Assembly: GCF_000220395.1 (NCBI RefSeq)
Contig: NW_004085985.1
Coordinates: forward strand, 1 to 64,000
Length of the DNA stretch: 64,000 nt
Source: Ichthyophthirius multifiliis
Taxonomy: Eukaryota > Ciliophora > Oligohymenophorea > Hymenostomatida
Direction of reading: 5' to 3'
Notes under the pieces: model-generated
Told to the model about the DNA's origin: nothing
Seen by the model: the letters and a program-made list of their open reading frames with translations, nothing else
The model's database searches: none
In this document: positions 23,890 to 36,358 of the stretch, one piece after another
How positions within the stretch are numbered: position 1 is the stretch's first letter
Layout of the letters: each line of letters opens with the position of its first letter
Made by a program: the position numbers and the translations under genes

Positions 23890-24723
23890 TCAGCAACAAC
23901 CTGATTTTTTATCATCTTTTTTTTATGTTTAATCAGGATTTTTTAATTATGTTCCATATTATTATTGTTATTATTATTATCCTTAATTTTGTTATTAATA
24001 TTAATTTTTGTTATCATTTTCATTATTTTAACCACCGCTTAATGCATATGATAGTTATTTGAAAAAAGTTCCTATATTTTAACCTGATTTTGCTGAAACT
24101 TCCTAAACATTCAAACCAAATTATTTTAAAACTTATGTAGCTTCTGTAGTAGAAACTTTTCTATATATATATATATATATATTATTTTTATTTTATTAAA
24201 AAATATAATTTTGTAAACCTATCTTCTAAATCTGATTTATTTCCTAAAACAAAAATTAAAGCGTCATTTCCTCTTTCTTCTTTAACTTCTTCTATCCATT
24301 TACTTAAATTATTAAATGAAGATTAATCTTTTTATTTTTTTAAATAAAAAAATAATTAAAAATAATAAAAATAATAAATAAAAACTCGTATAACTTCGTA
24401 TACTATTATTGCTGCATTAGAATCTCTAATATAACTTGGAATTAAACTTTTAAAACGTTCCTATCCGGCAGTATCCCATAATTAAAGTCTTAATGTTTTA
24501 TTTTCTAATGAAATTGTTTTGCATATAAAATCTATTCCAACTGTTGGCTTTATTTATTTTATTTTATTTTTTATTTTTTTGTTATTAAAATTAAAACCTA
24601 TTCACTTCCTGTAAAATTATCGTATATGAAACGATTTATTATTGATGTTTTTCCAACTGATTAATCACCTAAAAATACGATTTTATATTTTACTACTGGA
24701 CCTGTTGATACACTTTATTACAT
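23890..24723 (-). CDS. RAB6: Rab6-type small GTPase
   Basis: Rab6 controls retrograde and intra-Golgi vesicle traffic. From ATG 24723: 'YKIVFLGDQSVGKTSIINRF' (P-loop), 'PTVGIDFICKTISLE' (switch I with its Thr), '[20 protein letters not shown]' (switch II; the 'SLIPSYIRDS' run is a Rab6 hallmark), 'LGNKSDLED' (guanine specificity) and 'EVSAKSGQNIGTFF'. The tail is Gln-rich and ends 'KKSGCC' before TGA 23890, giving a C-terminal double Cys for geranylgeranylation. Three introns are visible, starting GTTTTAATTT (after 'TGSEQ'), in the region 24320-24390, and GTTTACAAAA (after 'DLEDR'). The middle splice boundary around 24385 is uncertain by a few codons. Confidence 0.92.
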
Positions 24724-25476
24724 TTTAATTTATATTTATATATATTTTTTAACTTTTATTTAATTATTTATATTAATAATTAATTTTTTTTATATTTTTT
24801 TTATTATAAAAATTTAAATTTTTAACTTTTAAAAATAATATATTATATTTCTTTAATTTGTTAATATTTTTATTATATATATTTTTTTTTATTTAAAATT
24901 TAAATATTATTTTATTTATTTACATAATTAAACAATTTTTTATTAAAAAATAATATTTTGTTTATTTTTTATTTCCAAAAAATATAAATGTAAATTTATA
25001 TTATTTATTTATTTTATTTTAATAATATTTTTTTTTTCTCTATAATAATTATAATAAGAAGATACTTTTTTTGGGAAAAAATATGGGACATATATAAATA
25101 TTTAATTTAATTTAAAATATTATAAAATATATTAATTGATTAATATTAAAAATTTAATGATTTATAAAATGAAATTAATAAACAAATATTATATGAAATA
25201 TGTGTATTAGAGGTTATTTTTAATCCTTCAACATTAAAATTTATAAGAAGAAGAAGAAATTATAATAATATTTAATAAAAAAATAATATTATTTTTATAT
25301 ATATTTAAATGCAATATAAAATAAAATATTTAATGCCATAATTAAAAAAATATCTAAAAATTCTTAAAAAAATAAAAAATAAAATAAAATAAAAAAATAC
25401 TAGAGAATTAAAATTATAAAAAAATTAAAAATATAAATATAAATATAATATTTAAAAAAATAAGAAATAAAAAAAA
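24724..25476. other. Divergent AT-rich promoter region
   Basis: It lies between the Rab6 gene (minus) and the ABCD gene (plus). No feature is recognisable beyond A/T low complexity. Confidence 0.5.
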
Positions 25477-27853
25477 ATGGCTATATAGTCTAAAATATTA
25501 CCAAAAAACGATGAATTATGGATCAATTTATCAAAAGATTTCATAAACTTTTTCTTTAAAAATAAATAAAGATAAGTATGAAAGAAAAAATAATAATAAT
25601 ATATATATATATAGAATTATAAATAAAAAAATATTAAAAAAATAATTAAAAGGCAATATCAATATCTGCAATTCTAGCAATTTTAGCATTATTAAAAGCT
25701 TTAAAATCATCAAGAAGTGCTGAAATCGACAAGGAAGTATAAAGAGAGAAAAACCTAAAAAAATCCGGAAAAGGTAATGTAGATTTAATATTTTTAAAGA
25801 GAATACAAGAACTATTGAAAATAGTGATTCCTTCATTGAAAAATGCGGCAGTTAAAGACATAGTAATTCTCACAATATTTTTAATATTAAGGACATACTT
25901 ATCCATATACATAGCCAGTGCAAATGGTTTAATTGTAAAAGCAATAATAAAATTAGATTTCTAATTATTTGTTAAAAGAGTAAAAAAAATAAAAAAAATA
26001 TTAAAAATAAATAAATAAAAAAATAAAAAAGATTATTTAATTATGCCTAATAGCCGTACCAGCCTCTTTTGTAAATTCCTATTTAGAATTTTTAAATAAA
26101 AGACTAGCGATACATTTCCGTACTGAATTAACGAAAGATTTATGCGGTTTATATTTAAAAGGGATGACAAATTACCAATTGACAAACTTAGACTAAAGAG
26201 TTGTAAATCCAGACTAGAGATTAACATCTGATATAGAAAAATGGGCAAATTCATTATCTGTAATTTACTCGAATTTCACAAAACCAGTTTTAGACATATT
26301 TTTGTTTTCCAAAAAACTCTCTGAATTAGTAGGTTATAGAGGTCCTTTGATAGTCATTTTATGGTATTTACTATCCGGAACTGTAATTAAGTTTGTATCT
26401 CCCCCTTTCGGTAAATTAACAGCCATAGCTTAAAGAAACGAGGGTGAATATAGACATTGTTATACTGATTTAGTCCATCATTGTGAAGAAGTAGCCTTTT
26501 ATAAGGGTAATTAGTGGGAAAAAGAACGTGTAGGAAATTCATTTAAAAAGCTTATTAAACACTAGGAAAACTTAATGACTAAAAGACTATATATGGGTAC
26601 TTTTGACTCCATGTTAGTAAAATATGGGGCTGTAATGGTAGGTTATGCGGTTTTAGGGTTGCCTGTATTTGGACCAGGATCATAGGAGTATTTAAAGAGT
26701 ATAGGAAATGATCCGTCTACCATAACTAGAGATTATGTAAGAAACTCTTCGCTTTTAATTAATTTAGCAAAAGCTATTGGAAGATTAGTTATTTCTTATA
26801 AGGAAATTTAAGAGTTGGCAGGATATACGACTGTTGTGAGTGAAATTAGAGATGTTTTATTAGATTTGTAAAATGGATAGTATTAGAGGAAATTAGTTGA
26901 TTCAGCTAAAGAATTCGGATTTAAAGATACTTAAAAACCTTAAATGGTTAATATTAGTACTGGAAATGTAAAAAATAAAAAATATAATAAAAAAATATTT
27001 TTTTATAAAAAAACAAAAATAGCTTCATGAAAGTTAAGATTGTATAATATTTGACAAGGTACCTATTATTACCCCTAATGGTGAGAAATTATCAAAATAA
27101 ATATCTTTATTAATTAAACATGGGGAAAATGTAATAGTTACTGGTCCTAATGGATGTGGTAAATCATCACTTTTTAGAATTTTAGGAGGACTATGGCCTA
27201 TATTTGCTGGGTCTTTAACTAGTCCTTAATTGTAAGATTTGTTTTATATACCTTAGAAAGCTTATTTACCTTCAGGAACATTAAGAGATTAAATTATTTA
27301 TCCAGATACTAAATTAAATATGTTAAGAAAAAAAATATCTGATGAAAAATTAAAAGAATTTTTAAGACATGTAAATCTTGAATATATAGTAAATAGAGAA
27401 CCTAATTAGTTTGATACTGAAGGAGATTGGTATGATAAACTTTCTGGTGGTGAAAAATAAAGAATTTCTATGGCAAGAATGTTTTATCATAAACCTAAAT
27501 TTGCAATATTAGGTATAATAAAATATAATTTAATATATATATAAAATATATATATGTATATATTAATTAAATATATATAAATATATTTTTTATTTATTTA
27601 TTTATTTTTATATATATATATTTTTATTTAAATTTATTTATATGTTTTTATTTTTTATATATATTTATTTTAAGATGAATGTACTAGTGCTGTTAGTATG
27701 GATGTTGAACATTAATTATATGATTATTGTAGAATTAATAATATTACTTTATTTACTATTTCTCATAGAGTTGAATAATTAAAAAAATTCCATGATTTTA
27801 TTTTAAGGTTTGATGGAGAAACTAATTGGAAATATGAAAAAATTAATCATTGA
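25477..27853 (+). CDS. ABCD: ABC half transporter, subfamily D (peroxisomal fatty-acyl type)
   Basis: ABCD proteins dimerise in the peroxisome membrane and import fatty acids or fatty acyl-CoA. An N-terminal exon ([15 protein letters not shown]) is followed by membrane helices ('[14 protein letters not shown]', '[14 protein letters not shown]'), the family segment '[20 protein letters not shown]', then '[18 protein letters not shown]' and '[20 protein letters not shown]'. The nucleotide-binding domain has Walker A '[18 protein letters not shown]', Q-loop '[17 protein letters not shown]', signature 'LSGGEKQRISMARM', Walker B 'FAILDECTSAV' and H-loop 'TISHRVEQL'. Three or four GT...AG introns occur (about 25572-25650, 25980-26034, 26966-27020 and 27512-27674); the last splits Walker B after 'FAIL'. 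The stop is TGA 27851. One membrane and one ATPase domain give the half-transporter length. The exact ABCD paralogue cannot be told. Confidence 0.93.
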
Positions 27854-28068
27854 TTATTTATAGATTTTTATAATATAATTATATAATTTCTGGTTTTTTT
27901 TATTTATATTTTTATTTTTAAGAGGAATTTTTAGAACTTTTCTTTTTAAAATAAATAACTATTTATAATTATTTTATTATATTCTTAAATTATAAACTAT
28001 TTTATTTTATTTTGATATTATTTTACTTATTTCTTTAAACTTATTTAAAAATACTTTTTTTTATTATG

Positions 28069-28924
28069 ATTATTAAAAATTGAAATCAAATGTTAATTAA
28101 GGTTATTGATAAAAGATTTAGATATTTTATTATAATAAGAAGAATAAAAAGCTAATTTTATTTTAAAAGATCTATAAAAAGTATAAAAAATCATATAACA
28201 TAAGAAATAAAACAATCGATAAATTGAATAATAAAAATTTTATATGAAAAAATTGATTTTTTAAAAATTTTTGTTCAAAATATACAGTTAATATAGTTTA
28301 TTAGGATATTATATAGTTTAAAATTTAATATTTTAAAAATAGAGATATTAATATATATTTAAGTTTAATTTAAAGTTTTTTTAATTAATAATAAAAAATC
28401 TTTTTTAATATGATTTTAAAATATTATAAGTCTCCCAATTATATAAATATTAAATTAAACAAATATCTCCAGGAATTATTTTTTATATATAAAAAGTATT
28501 ATTGTCAATTAGATTAAGTGAATAAAATGTATCAAAATCATTTTTTTATAATCTAAAAAAAAAGAAATTTCAATTAATTTATTTTATAAAGTTGATGTAA
28601 AAACATTATGAAAATAATAAGCTAACCATAAAATATAATGATATTAATAGTTAATTATTCTAGAAGGTCGGAAATAAAAACTAGTAAAAATAATCATTTT
28701 TTTATATTTACATTCATACTTATATCAAACAATGGCATCTAGAAAACAGGATTAGATAATAACTAGTATATTAAAGAGTAAAAATATAAAAAAAATAATA
28801 ATATATAAAATATAAAAATTATTAATATGGGAAAAATAATAATAAAAAAAAAAGTAATTCTATACTAATATATATATTATTTTAAATATTAAATAATAAT
28901 CAAATATAAAAAAACTTAATATGA
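28069..28924 (+). CDS. Uncharacterised Gln/Lys-rich protein, 5' end unclear
   Basis: About 285 codons are open to TGA 28922. The early part is a likely coiled coil ('LLIKDLDILLQQEEQKANFI', 'DLQKVQKIIQHKKQNNRQIE'). Later comes a region with more varied residues ('VSQLYKYQIKQISPGIIFYI', 'LLSIRLSEQNVSKSFFYNL'). The first in-frame ATG is at 28244; the frame is open upstream to 28069, so a 5' exon may be missing. An out-of-frame ATG at about 28731 ('MASRKQDQ') could start a different small gene. No domain is recognised. Confidence 0.4.
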
Positions 28925-29552
28925 TAAAATATAAATATTTAAATATAAAATTATTTATTATATACATTATATTTAAATTTATAAATCTAAAATATAAGTT
29001 TATATTATTCATAAAATTAAATATAAATAAAATATATAAGAATACTAAAATTTTTTTTTATTGAAAAAATAAAGAAATTATAATGTATAAATTTAATAAA
29101 TATTTATATATATATATATATATAAATATATATATTATTACATTTATTTTTTTATGCGTATATTTTTTATTTATGATATATATTAATTTAAATAATTTAT
29201 TGTAAAAGATATTTTATAATTTATATTTTTATACATTCGTGTGATAAAATAAAAAAATTTTTTATACTGCTTATTATATTATTATAATTTTATTTCTTTT
29301 ATTTTATATTTTTATATTAAATAGATAAATCATAATTCTTTAACTTTTAGTTTTTAATATTTATACTAAATGCTTTTTATTAAATTTATCATTTATTTTA
29401 AGTAAATTATTTCTTTTTATACGAATACCTTATATAAATATCTAATATACACTCTTTTATAGTTAAAAGCTATATGTTTAATCTCTCTATTAACCAAATT
29501 CATTTTAAACTTAATAAAATCTGAAGGTAAATGTATGGTTCTTTTTTGACAT
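28900..29552 (-). CDS. Tentative uncharacterised reading frame
   Basis: From ATG 29552: 'MSKKNHTFTFRFYQVQNEF', then 'GQQRDQTYSFQLQKSVYQIF', 'IRIKRNNLLKINDKFNKKHL'. The first about 75 residues look protein-like; the rest is Ile/Tyr/Phe/Lys low complexity. The 3' limit is simply the first TGA and is probably too long. Confidence 0.22.
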
Positions 29553-30276
29553 TAGTTTATTGTTTATGAGTATATTTAATCAGTAAATATATTTTTTAAA
29601 ATAATTTATTATTATTATTTATTTTTTTGAAAAAATTCACCACGTTTTTGTTGTGTTTTTTTAAAAAAAACTTTAAAGATATATTTTAAAAAATATTAAA
29701 AAATAATATATATATTTTTAATTAATATATTTTCTTTAATGAAATTTTATATAAATTTTTGAATTATACTAATTAGTTAAGTTTGATATAGTATTAATCT
29801 TTTTTTATTTATAAATTATTTAATTTAATTTTAATTTTATGTATTTATATCTATATCTTTATTAACTCAAACTATAAAAAAAAAAAAATTATTGATATAA
29901 TTATTTTTATTATTATTATTATTATAATTATTATTATTATTATTATTATTATTAATTTTAGTTTTTTTTCTTTTCTTTTTATTTTTTTTTTTTTACTTTA
30001 TTTTATTTTTTTTCTTTTATATAATTTTTAGTAGATATAAATATCCTATACTATTTTTATTTTTATTATATTTTTTTGTATATTTAATTATATTTTTTTT
30101 ATATATAATATATTTATTAAATATTTTTTAAGATTTTAAATAAAAAAATTAAAAAAAAATATTATTATAATTATATATATATATATATATATATTTTATT
30201 TAGATATAAAAATATATAAAAAAAATATATAATTAATAAATTTAATATAAATGAAAATTAAATATAAAGTAAAATG
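29553..30276. other. AT-rich spacer
   Basis: A/T low complexity with an ATT triplet run near 29905-29955. No gene is seen. Confidence 0.5.
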
Positions 30277-32905
30277 TCAGTTTGTAATAGCTTCTAAATT
30301 TTATATTTATTCTTATTATAATTCATTTATATTATCCAATATTTATTTTTCTTCCATCTAATGTTCTTAATGTTTTTCTTATTATTTTTATTCATCATCT
30401 TCTCCTTCAACTTCTTAAATTTCCTCTTTATTTTATCCATCTATTTAATAAAATTTAAAAAAGACATAATAATAATTAAACAAAATTAAAATAAAATACT
30501 TGGTGTTTATTCTTTAGAACCTTAATTATATAGGAAAAGCTTATGCTTTATCAAATTATTACTATCTGAAAGTTAATCTTATTCTAAAGACCCTGTTGTA
30601 TAATACACAAGACTAGATTTTTTCCTTTAAACTATATCCTAATTGTTCTTTTCAAAATTTGTAATAATTGTATCTTAATTAACGAAAGAGGATATGTCCT
30701 AATCATTATTACTATTAATTAAATAAGGTATTCTTAAAGGTTTAATATACATAGTCTATACTTTTTCCCTTAATTAATCTATATCTTCAATTTAATTTAG
30801 TGATTTTATATTATCTATAGAGGGTATTTTTTTTATTTTCTAAACATGGAAATATTAATGTTGTAAACATTAGGAAGCTTAGATTCTTTTGGAAGGATCT
30901 TTTTCAAGCATTTATTATAGTAAATCTTTTGCGCTTATAGATAGGTTATCATATTCTTTTTTGTCAAAATCTATTTCACACAATTTGTTTTTTTGTAATA
31001 CATCGTTAAATTTATTGCCTGTAAATACTGCTCTTCCTGTTAATAATATGTGAAAAATTACTCCAGCTGAAAAAATATCACATACTGTAGAATATTTTGA
31101 TGTCTTATCTACTAAATTAGCTATTTCTGGTGCTACGAATCCAGGTGTACCACATTTAGGAAATAAATAAGGGTATTCATCGCAAAAATTACCTAAACCA
31201 AAGTCGACAATTTTTAAATATTATTATTAGTCTTTTTTTAAATATAGAATATTTTCAAGTTTTAAATCTCTATGCATTATTTTTTTAGAAGAAATATAAT
31301 TTAAACCTTCTAATATCATTTTCATAATTTACATAATTTCAATATCCTAATATGGAATTTAAGAATGTTTTTTAACATCTTCATATAAAGAGGTACAATT
31401 TTCAATGATCTCCATTACAAAATAAAATGTATTTTCACCTTCAAATGTTTCATATAATTTTATTATATTTGGATTATCACATATATTTCGCATTACTTTC
31501 AATTCATTATATAACGATAGCTATTATAAATATAAAAAATAAATATAGCATTGTATTATATAAATATTGTATATTTTATATGATTTTTAGTATTAAATAA
31601 TATTATAAATGAAAAATAAAAAAATATATATTTTATAAATCTTTTTTAGATATTAAGATATATTTATATAAAAATAAAGAAATGATAAAAAAAAATATAT
31701 ATATATATATTTATATATATAAATTTAAATATATATTTTATATATTATATATTATTTATATAATTTTAATTTTTTTTTTCATTTTATTAAAATCATAGTT
31801 TTATTTTTAATTTATATATATAAATTATTTTTTATTTTTATTTTAAATTAATTTAAATTAAATATTTAGATATTTTATATTTTTTTTTTTAAAATATAAA
31901 ATTTACCATTCCTCTATCTGTTTCTTATAATTTATTTTTTTCAAAACATTTTACTGCAAATTTTTTTTATGTCATTCTTTATCTAGCTGAATAAACCTTA
32001 TATTAAATTTATTATACAAAATAAAAATTATATTTATATAATATTTTTTTTATATATATATTATATAATTAATAAAATGTTTATAAATATAATTATTATT
32101 TAAATATAATTATATTTTTTATTTTTATATTTTTGATTATATAGAAATATTTTGTATTTGTAAGATATATGTATTTATAAATATTACAAATTATAAATTA
32201 TTATATTTTTTTTGAATATATTTTTGTACTAAATTATTTATAATATATTAATTATAATTCTATATATATATTTATTTTTTATTTATTCATATATCTTACT
32301 ATTTTATATATTATATAATTTTTTTTATTCTATTGTTTAATATTTTTTTTATTAATTTACTCTTGCGTAATTACCTTTTCCTATTAAAGCAATTATTTCA
32401 TATTCATCCTAAAATTTTGCTTAGAAAATTTTTTAACTAAAAATTCCTTTTAATGTCGTTAAAACTATATTTTCTGCCAAATATTTGTATTAATTTTTCC
32501 CTACTACTAATATAAAACCTCTTAAAACATATGGCATTTATTATTTATCGTAAATCCAAATTACTTTACTATTTGGCTTTAACTCAATAACTTTATCAGG
32601 AGTTTTTTTATATGGTTCCTTTTTTTTAAAAAAAAAATAGATATATTAAAATATATATTTTTATTTTAAATCCTTACATTACAAATTATAAAAAATTCGT
32701 TTAACATATAAGAATATTTTATTTTGTTTGTAAGTAATTTTTTTTATTTTATTATCCTGCATTCGAAATTGCATTTACTATAATCTAAACTTCCATTTAT
32801 CATATATTAATTAATATCAATTTTACTGGGAAACACTATAAACCCATCTGTTTATGTGGCTGTATAACCGATTCGGGTTTCTGTTTCTGTTTCTGTTTAA
32901 TTCAT
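30277..32905 (-). CDS. CAMK-like Ser/Thr protein kinase with N-terminal extension
   Basis: ATG 32905 begins 'MNQTETETETRIGYTATQTD' (the TETETET part is a TCTGTT hexamer repeat, about 32876-32899). A separate domain of about 80 residues precedes the kinase ('KVIELKPNSKVIWIYDKQQM', 'VLRGFILVVGKNQYKYLAE'), possibly PH-like. The kinase has 'LIGKGNYARV', Lys in 'FAVKCFEKN', 'MHRDLKLENIL', 'IVDFGLGNF', 'CGTPGFVAPEIA', 'CDIFSAGVIFHILLTGRAVF' and 'EKDPSKRIQASQCL'. The tail is Gln/Glu-rich and ends 'NLEAITN' at TGA 30277. Introns lie at about 30440-30500, 31520-31900, 32000-32355 and 32630-32680. The fold and the 'GTPGFVAPE' motif fit the expanded ciliate CAMK-like kinases. The substrate is unknown. 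Confidence 0.85.
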
Positions 32906-33273
32906 TTTTTTTTTTTTTTTTTTGAAAATTAGTTTTTTTAATATTTTATAGAAATAAATATTTTTTTTGATGGTATTTTAAATAATTATATCAATTAATT
33001 ATTTTTTTATAATAATAATAATAATACTTTAGTTAAGCTTGTAAATATAATATTTGTGTTAAAATATTACTTATTAAAATTAAGATATTTTTTTAAATTA
33101 AATAAAAATATATATGTAATTTGAGGATAATAAATTTAAAAAAAATTCTATGATTATAATACATTAATAAATTGATTTAATTTTTTTAATGAATATAAAA
33201 ATTATAATATATATTTTTAAAAAAATAAAATAGATTAATATTATTATTAAATAAAAAAAATGTAATAAATAAT

Positions 33274-33933
33274 TCAATTATTATTTGTATTTTTTTTATT
33301 GTTAATAATTTATTTAACTTAATTTTATTATTTTTTTCTATCATTTAGAATTTCGTTAAGCAAATTCGAAAGTTTTGTATTATTATTATTTTAAATTTAT
33401 TATTATTATTATTATTATGATTATTATTATGATTATAATTATTATTATTATATTTATTAATTTTATTATTAATATTTTTCTTTTTTTTAATTTTTTTTTG
33501 TTACATTAGATTATTCATTTAATTTTTTTTCCTTATTTTCTTATATTGTATTATTTTAAGATAAATTATTTATATTTTTATTTTATTATTGTTTTTTTAA
33601 TTATTGAGATTCAATAAATTTTAAATTATCATACTTTATATTATTTATAAACATATATTATCTTAATTATTAAATTTATAAACTCAATTTATCACTTTAG
33701 ATTTACATTTAATTTATAATTTCATCATCTGTCTTATTAAATTAATTAATTTAAACAAAAATTACAAAATTAAACATTTTTTTTACACTTTGAAACTTTT
33801 TTAATTCACATATATTATTATTTATTTATTATAAAACTTTATTTGTTTCTTTATTTAGTTAAACATTATTCTTAATAATATATTTTTATTTTATTTTATT
33901 TTTTATTTTTTTTACTAATTTTGGAGAAGACAT
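33274..33933 (-). CDS. Gln-rich coiled-coil protein, 219 aa
   Basis: A complete frame from ATG 33933 to TGA 33274. The N-terminus is 'MSSPKLVKKIKNKIKQKY'. The middle is a likely coiled coil ('DDEIINQMQIQSDKLSLQIQ', 'QLRQYMFINNIKYDNLKFIE'). The tail is almost pure Gln encoded by TAA triplets and ends 'NLLNEILNDRKKQQNQVKQI'. A 33-nt segment starting GTAATTTTTG and ending AATAAG (after 'KKMFNF') could be an intron that keeps frame. No family is recognised. Confidence 0.6.
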
Positions 33934-34112
33934 TGAATTTTTAATATTATATAAAAAAAAAAAAAAAAACTAATAATTTAAAAAAAAAAATATTTAAAAA
34001 TAATTAATTATAATATTTATATCATTTATATTTATATATTATAGAAAAAAAATTAATAATTTTACGTATTTTTATAATAATTAATTTAATTTTTTTTTTA
34101 TCTTTATTTTTT

Positions 34113-35357
34113 TCATATTTTCTAAAAAAAAATCTCCCTTTATTTTTTATCTAATACCTAAAATCCATTATAAGCAATTTAAATATCACTTAAAAACGCA
34201 AATTAAATCTAATTTTTTTATTATTGTACAAAAACGTCTAAAAAAGCCTAAATTTAATCGATATCTTACTTTTAATCTACTAACAAACAGATAGCATCAT
34301 ATCCACCAGCTCCCGGGCACACTGCATAATACACAAATTGAAAAAAATCTAAAATTTAATCAAGAAAATGTGAAAAAAGGTCTGGTTCGGTATCTACATT
34401 AACCATTTATCCTAAATTTTTGAACATTTTCCTATATTAAATATTTATTGATTTAAATTCATTTTTAAACTGAGAAATAGATGTATTTTCCTTGTTTATT
34501 TTATCAAAAAGTTAACTAATTTAATTCACAAATTGGTTATTTTAAGTAAAAAATTAATTCGCAAATTCTTAGTTTTATTTAAGAAAAAGACTTATTTTTC
34601 CAGCCAAAATTCTAGTGTCAGATCCTATTTAAAAATCAATCATTATGATTTTTAATTATTATGGAATTTAAAATTTTTTGAAATTCAGTGTGTATATTTC
34701 ACTGTTTTAGTCTATTTTTTTTCCATATTTTTTATATATTTATGTTCCATATATACTAGTGGATATATCAAAGCCACTTCCGATTTTTTTTGGGCTAAAT
34801 TATTAGCTTTTTGGGCTAAATAATGAAGTTTTGAAGTAAATAAATCATTATTTTCGCAAAAATTTTCATGTTTAAGCAATAAAATTCCCAAAATGGAAAC
34901 TAAAAGACATGCACTGGAACCTAAACCGGTTTTAGAAGAAGGTTTTTATGAAAAAAATTGAAATTTTTTGGAGTTATTTTATTATAATGTGAAGAATTTA
35001 TTGTCGTGGTAAATATTTATTTATATATTTTCTTCGAATATTAAGTTTTCGTCCAATATTATTTATACTATTGCATTTAAAAATATATTAACATCATTTT
35101 ATTATATATAAGTGTATTTTTTTAAGCAAAATCTAATATATAATCCCAATTTTAATTCAATTAATGAGATTTGAAAATTAACTTTTTTAATTTTTATCTA
35201 AACATTGTTAGGAATCAAAAATATCGATTGGTTATATATATGTATAGTAATTTTAATCTAAACTTATTGAAATTCCTTCACAGTTATCAGATAAAATTGC
35301 ATAACCGCCCATTATTAATACTTTTGAAGGACATGAACATATTGTATTATTTTACAT
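34113..35357 (-). CDS. ERG8: Phosphomevalonate kinase (ERG8/GHMP type), frame broken in several places
   Basis: This enzyme phosphorylates mevalonate-5-phosphate in the mevalonate pathway to isoprenoids and sterol-like lipids. Visible parts in order: 'CSCPSKVLIMGGYAILSDNC' (N-terminal GHMP 'G-E/G-Y-xVL'), 'NWDYILDFAQKNTLIYN', the ATP-binding GHMP loop 'PSSKTGLGSSACLLVSIL', 'LAQKANNLAQKK', then 'GSGFDISTSIYGTQIYKKYG', 'IGSDTRILAGK' and, near the C-terminus, 'AVCPGAGGYDAICLLV', typical of the ERG8-type enzyme. The start is ATG 35357 and the stop TGA 34113. Conserved blocks lie in three frames: shifts are needed near 35170, near 35090 and at the run of eight A at about 34784-34791. Each could be an unseen intron or an indel error; a decaying gene is also possible. 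Confidence 0.8.
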
Positions 35358-35868
35358 GTTATTTTAATTAAAAAAAAGATATATTTTATATAAAAATGAA
35401 TATAAATAAGTTTTTATTTAAATAAATATTTAAGAAATATATAATATTTTACGAATATACATGGATATATATATATAATATTAATAAGATTTTTTTTTAT
35501 TTATAATTAATAAATTAAATAAATTTATTTAATATATTTTATTATTAAATTTTAATTTTTTTTAATAATAATAAATTATAAAAAATGAAATAAAAAATAT
35601 TGATTTTTTTATATTTTTTATTTTATGATTAGAATAAAATATAACTAAATTAAAATTAATATGAGTAAAATCGTTAAAAATAAATAATTATTTTATTTTA
35701 TTTTAATTTATTTATGATTTTATAACAAAAAAATAGTTTAAATTGATTAAAAATAAATATATACTATTAAAACAATAAAAATTTATTAATATAAATAAAA
35801 AAATTAAAATTATCAATAATTATTAATTATAACAAATATAAACTCATAAAATTATATTATTAAAAAAA
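35358..35868. other. Divergent AT-rich spacer
   Basis: A/T low complexity between the PMK gene and a coiled-coil gene. No feature is recognised. Confidence 0.5.
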
Positions 35869-36320
35869 ATGGAAGATAAAGACTAAAAAAAATATAATTT
35901 AAATAGCTTATACACATCTCCAATTAAAAAACATTAAGGAGAAGAATAATCTATAGATTCGAACATACAATTAAATTATTAATCATCATTAAAAAACTCT
36001 ATTGAAAATACACAAAATACGAATTATTAAACAAAATATACAATTAATTCACAAAAATCTAATAGATAAAGTAATTATAAATTAAATAATTCAATAGATT
36101 ATTAATCTAACAATAATTATATAATTTAATTAACATAATAATCATCTATAAATAATATTTAATAAGAAAAAATAAATGAAAAATAAATAAGTAGAGTAAA
36201 AGATTAATATTAATAAATTTTTTAAAAAGATAATCTTTTGTTAAAAATTGAAAATATAAAAACAGAAATAAAAGTAAATATATAAATAGATATAGATATA
36301 GATATAAAAAAATATATATA

Positions 36321-36358
<38 letters not shown>

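Noticed and set aside
24390-24402. Exact 13-base match to one arm of a loxP site (ATAACTTCGTATA)
   Set aside because: It lies in the Rab6 coding sequence (Val-Tyr-Glu-Val on the minus strand) and the spacer and second arm of loxP are absent, so it is a chance match.
32876-32899. Telomere-like repeat (TTTCTG hexamers)
   Set aside because: The unit is not a known ciliate telomere repeat and it codes for Thr-Glu repeats at the start of a kinase gene.
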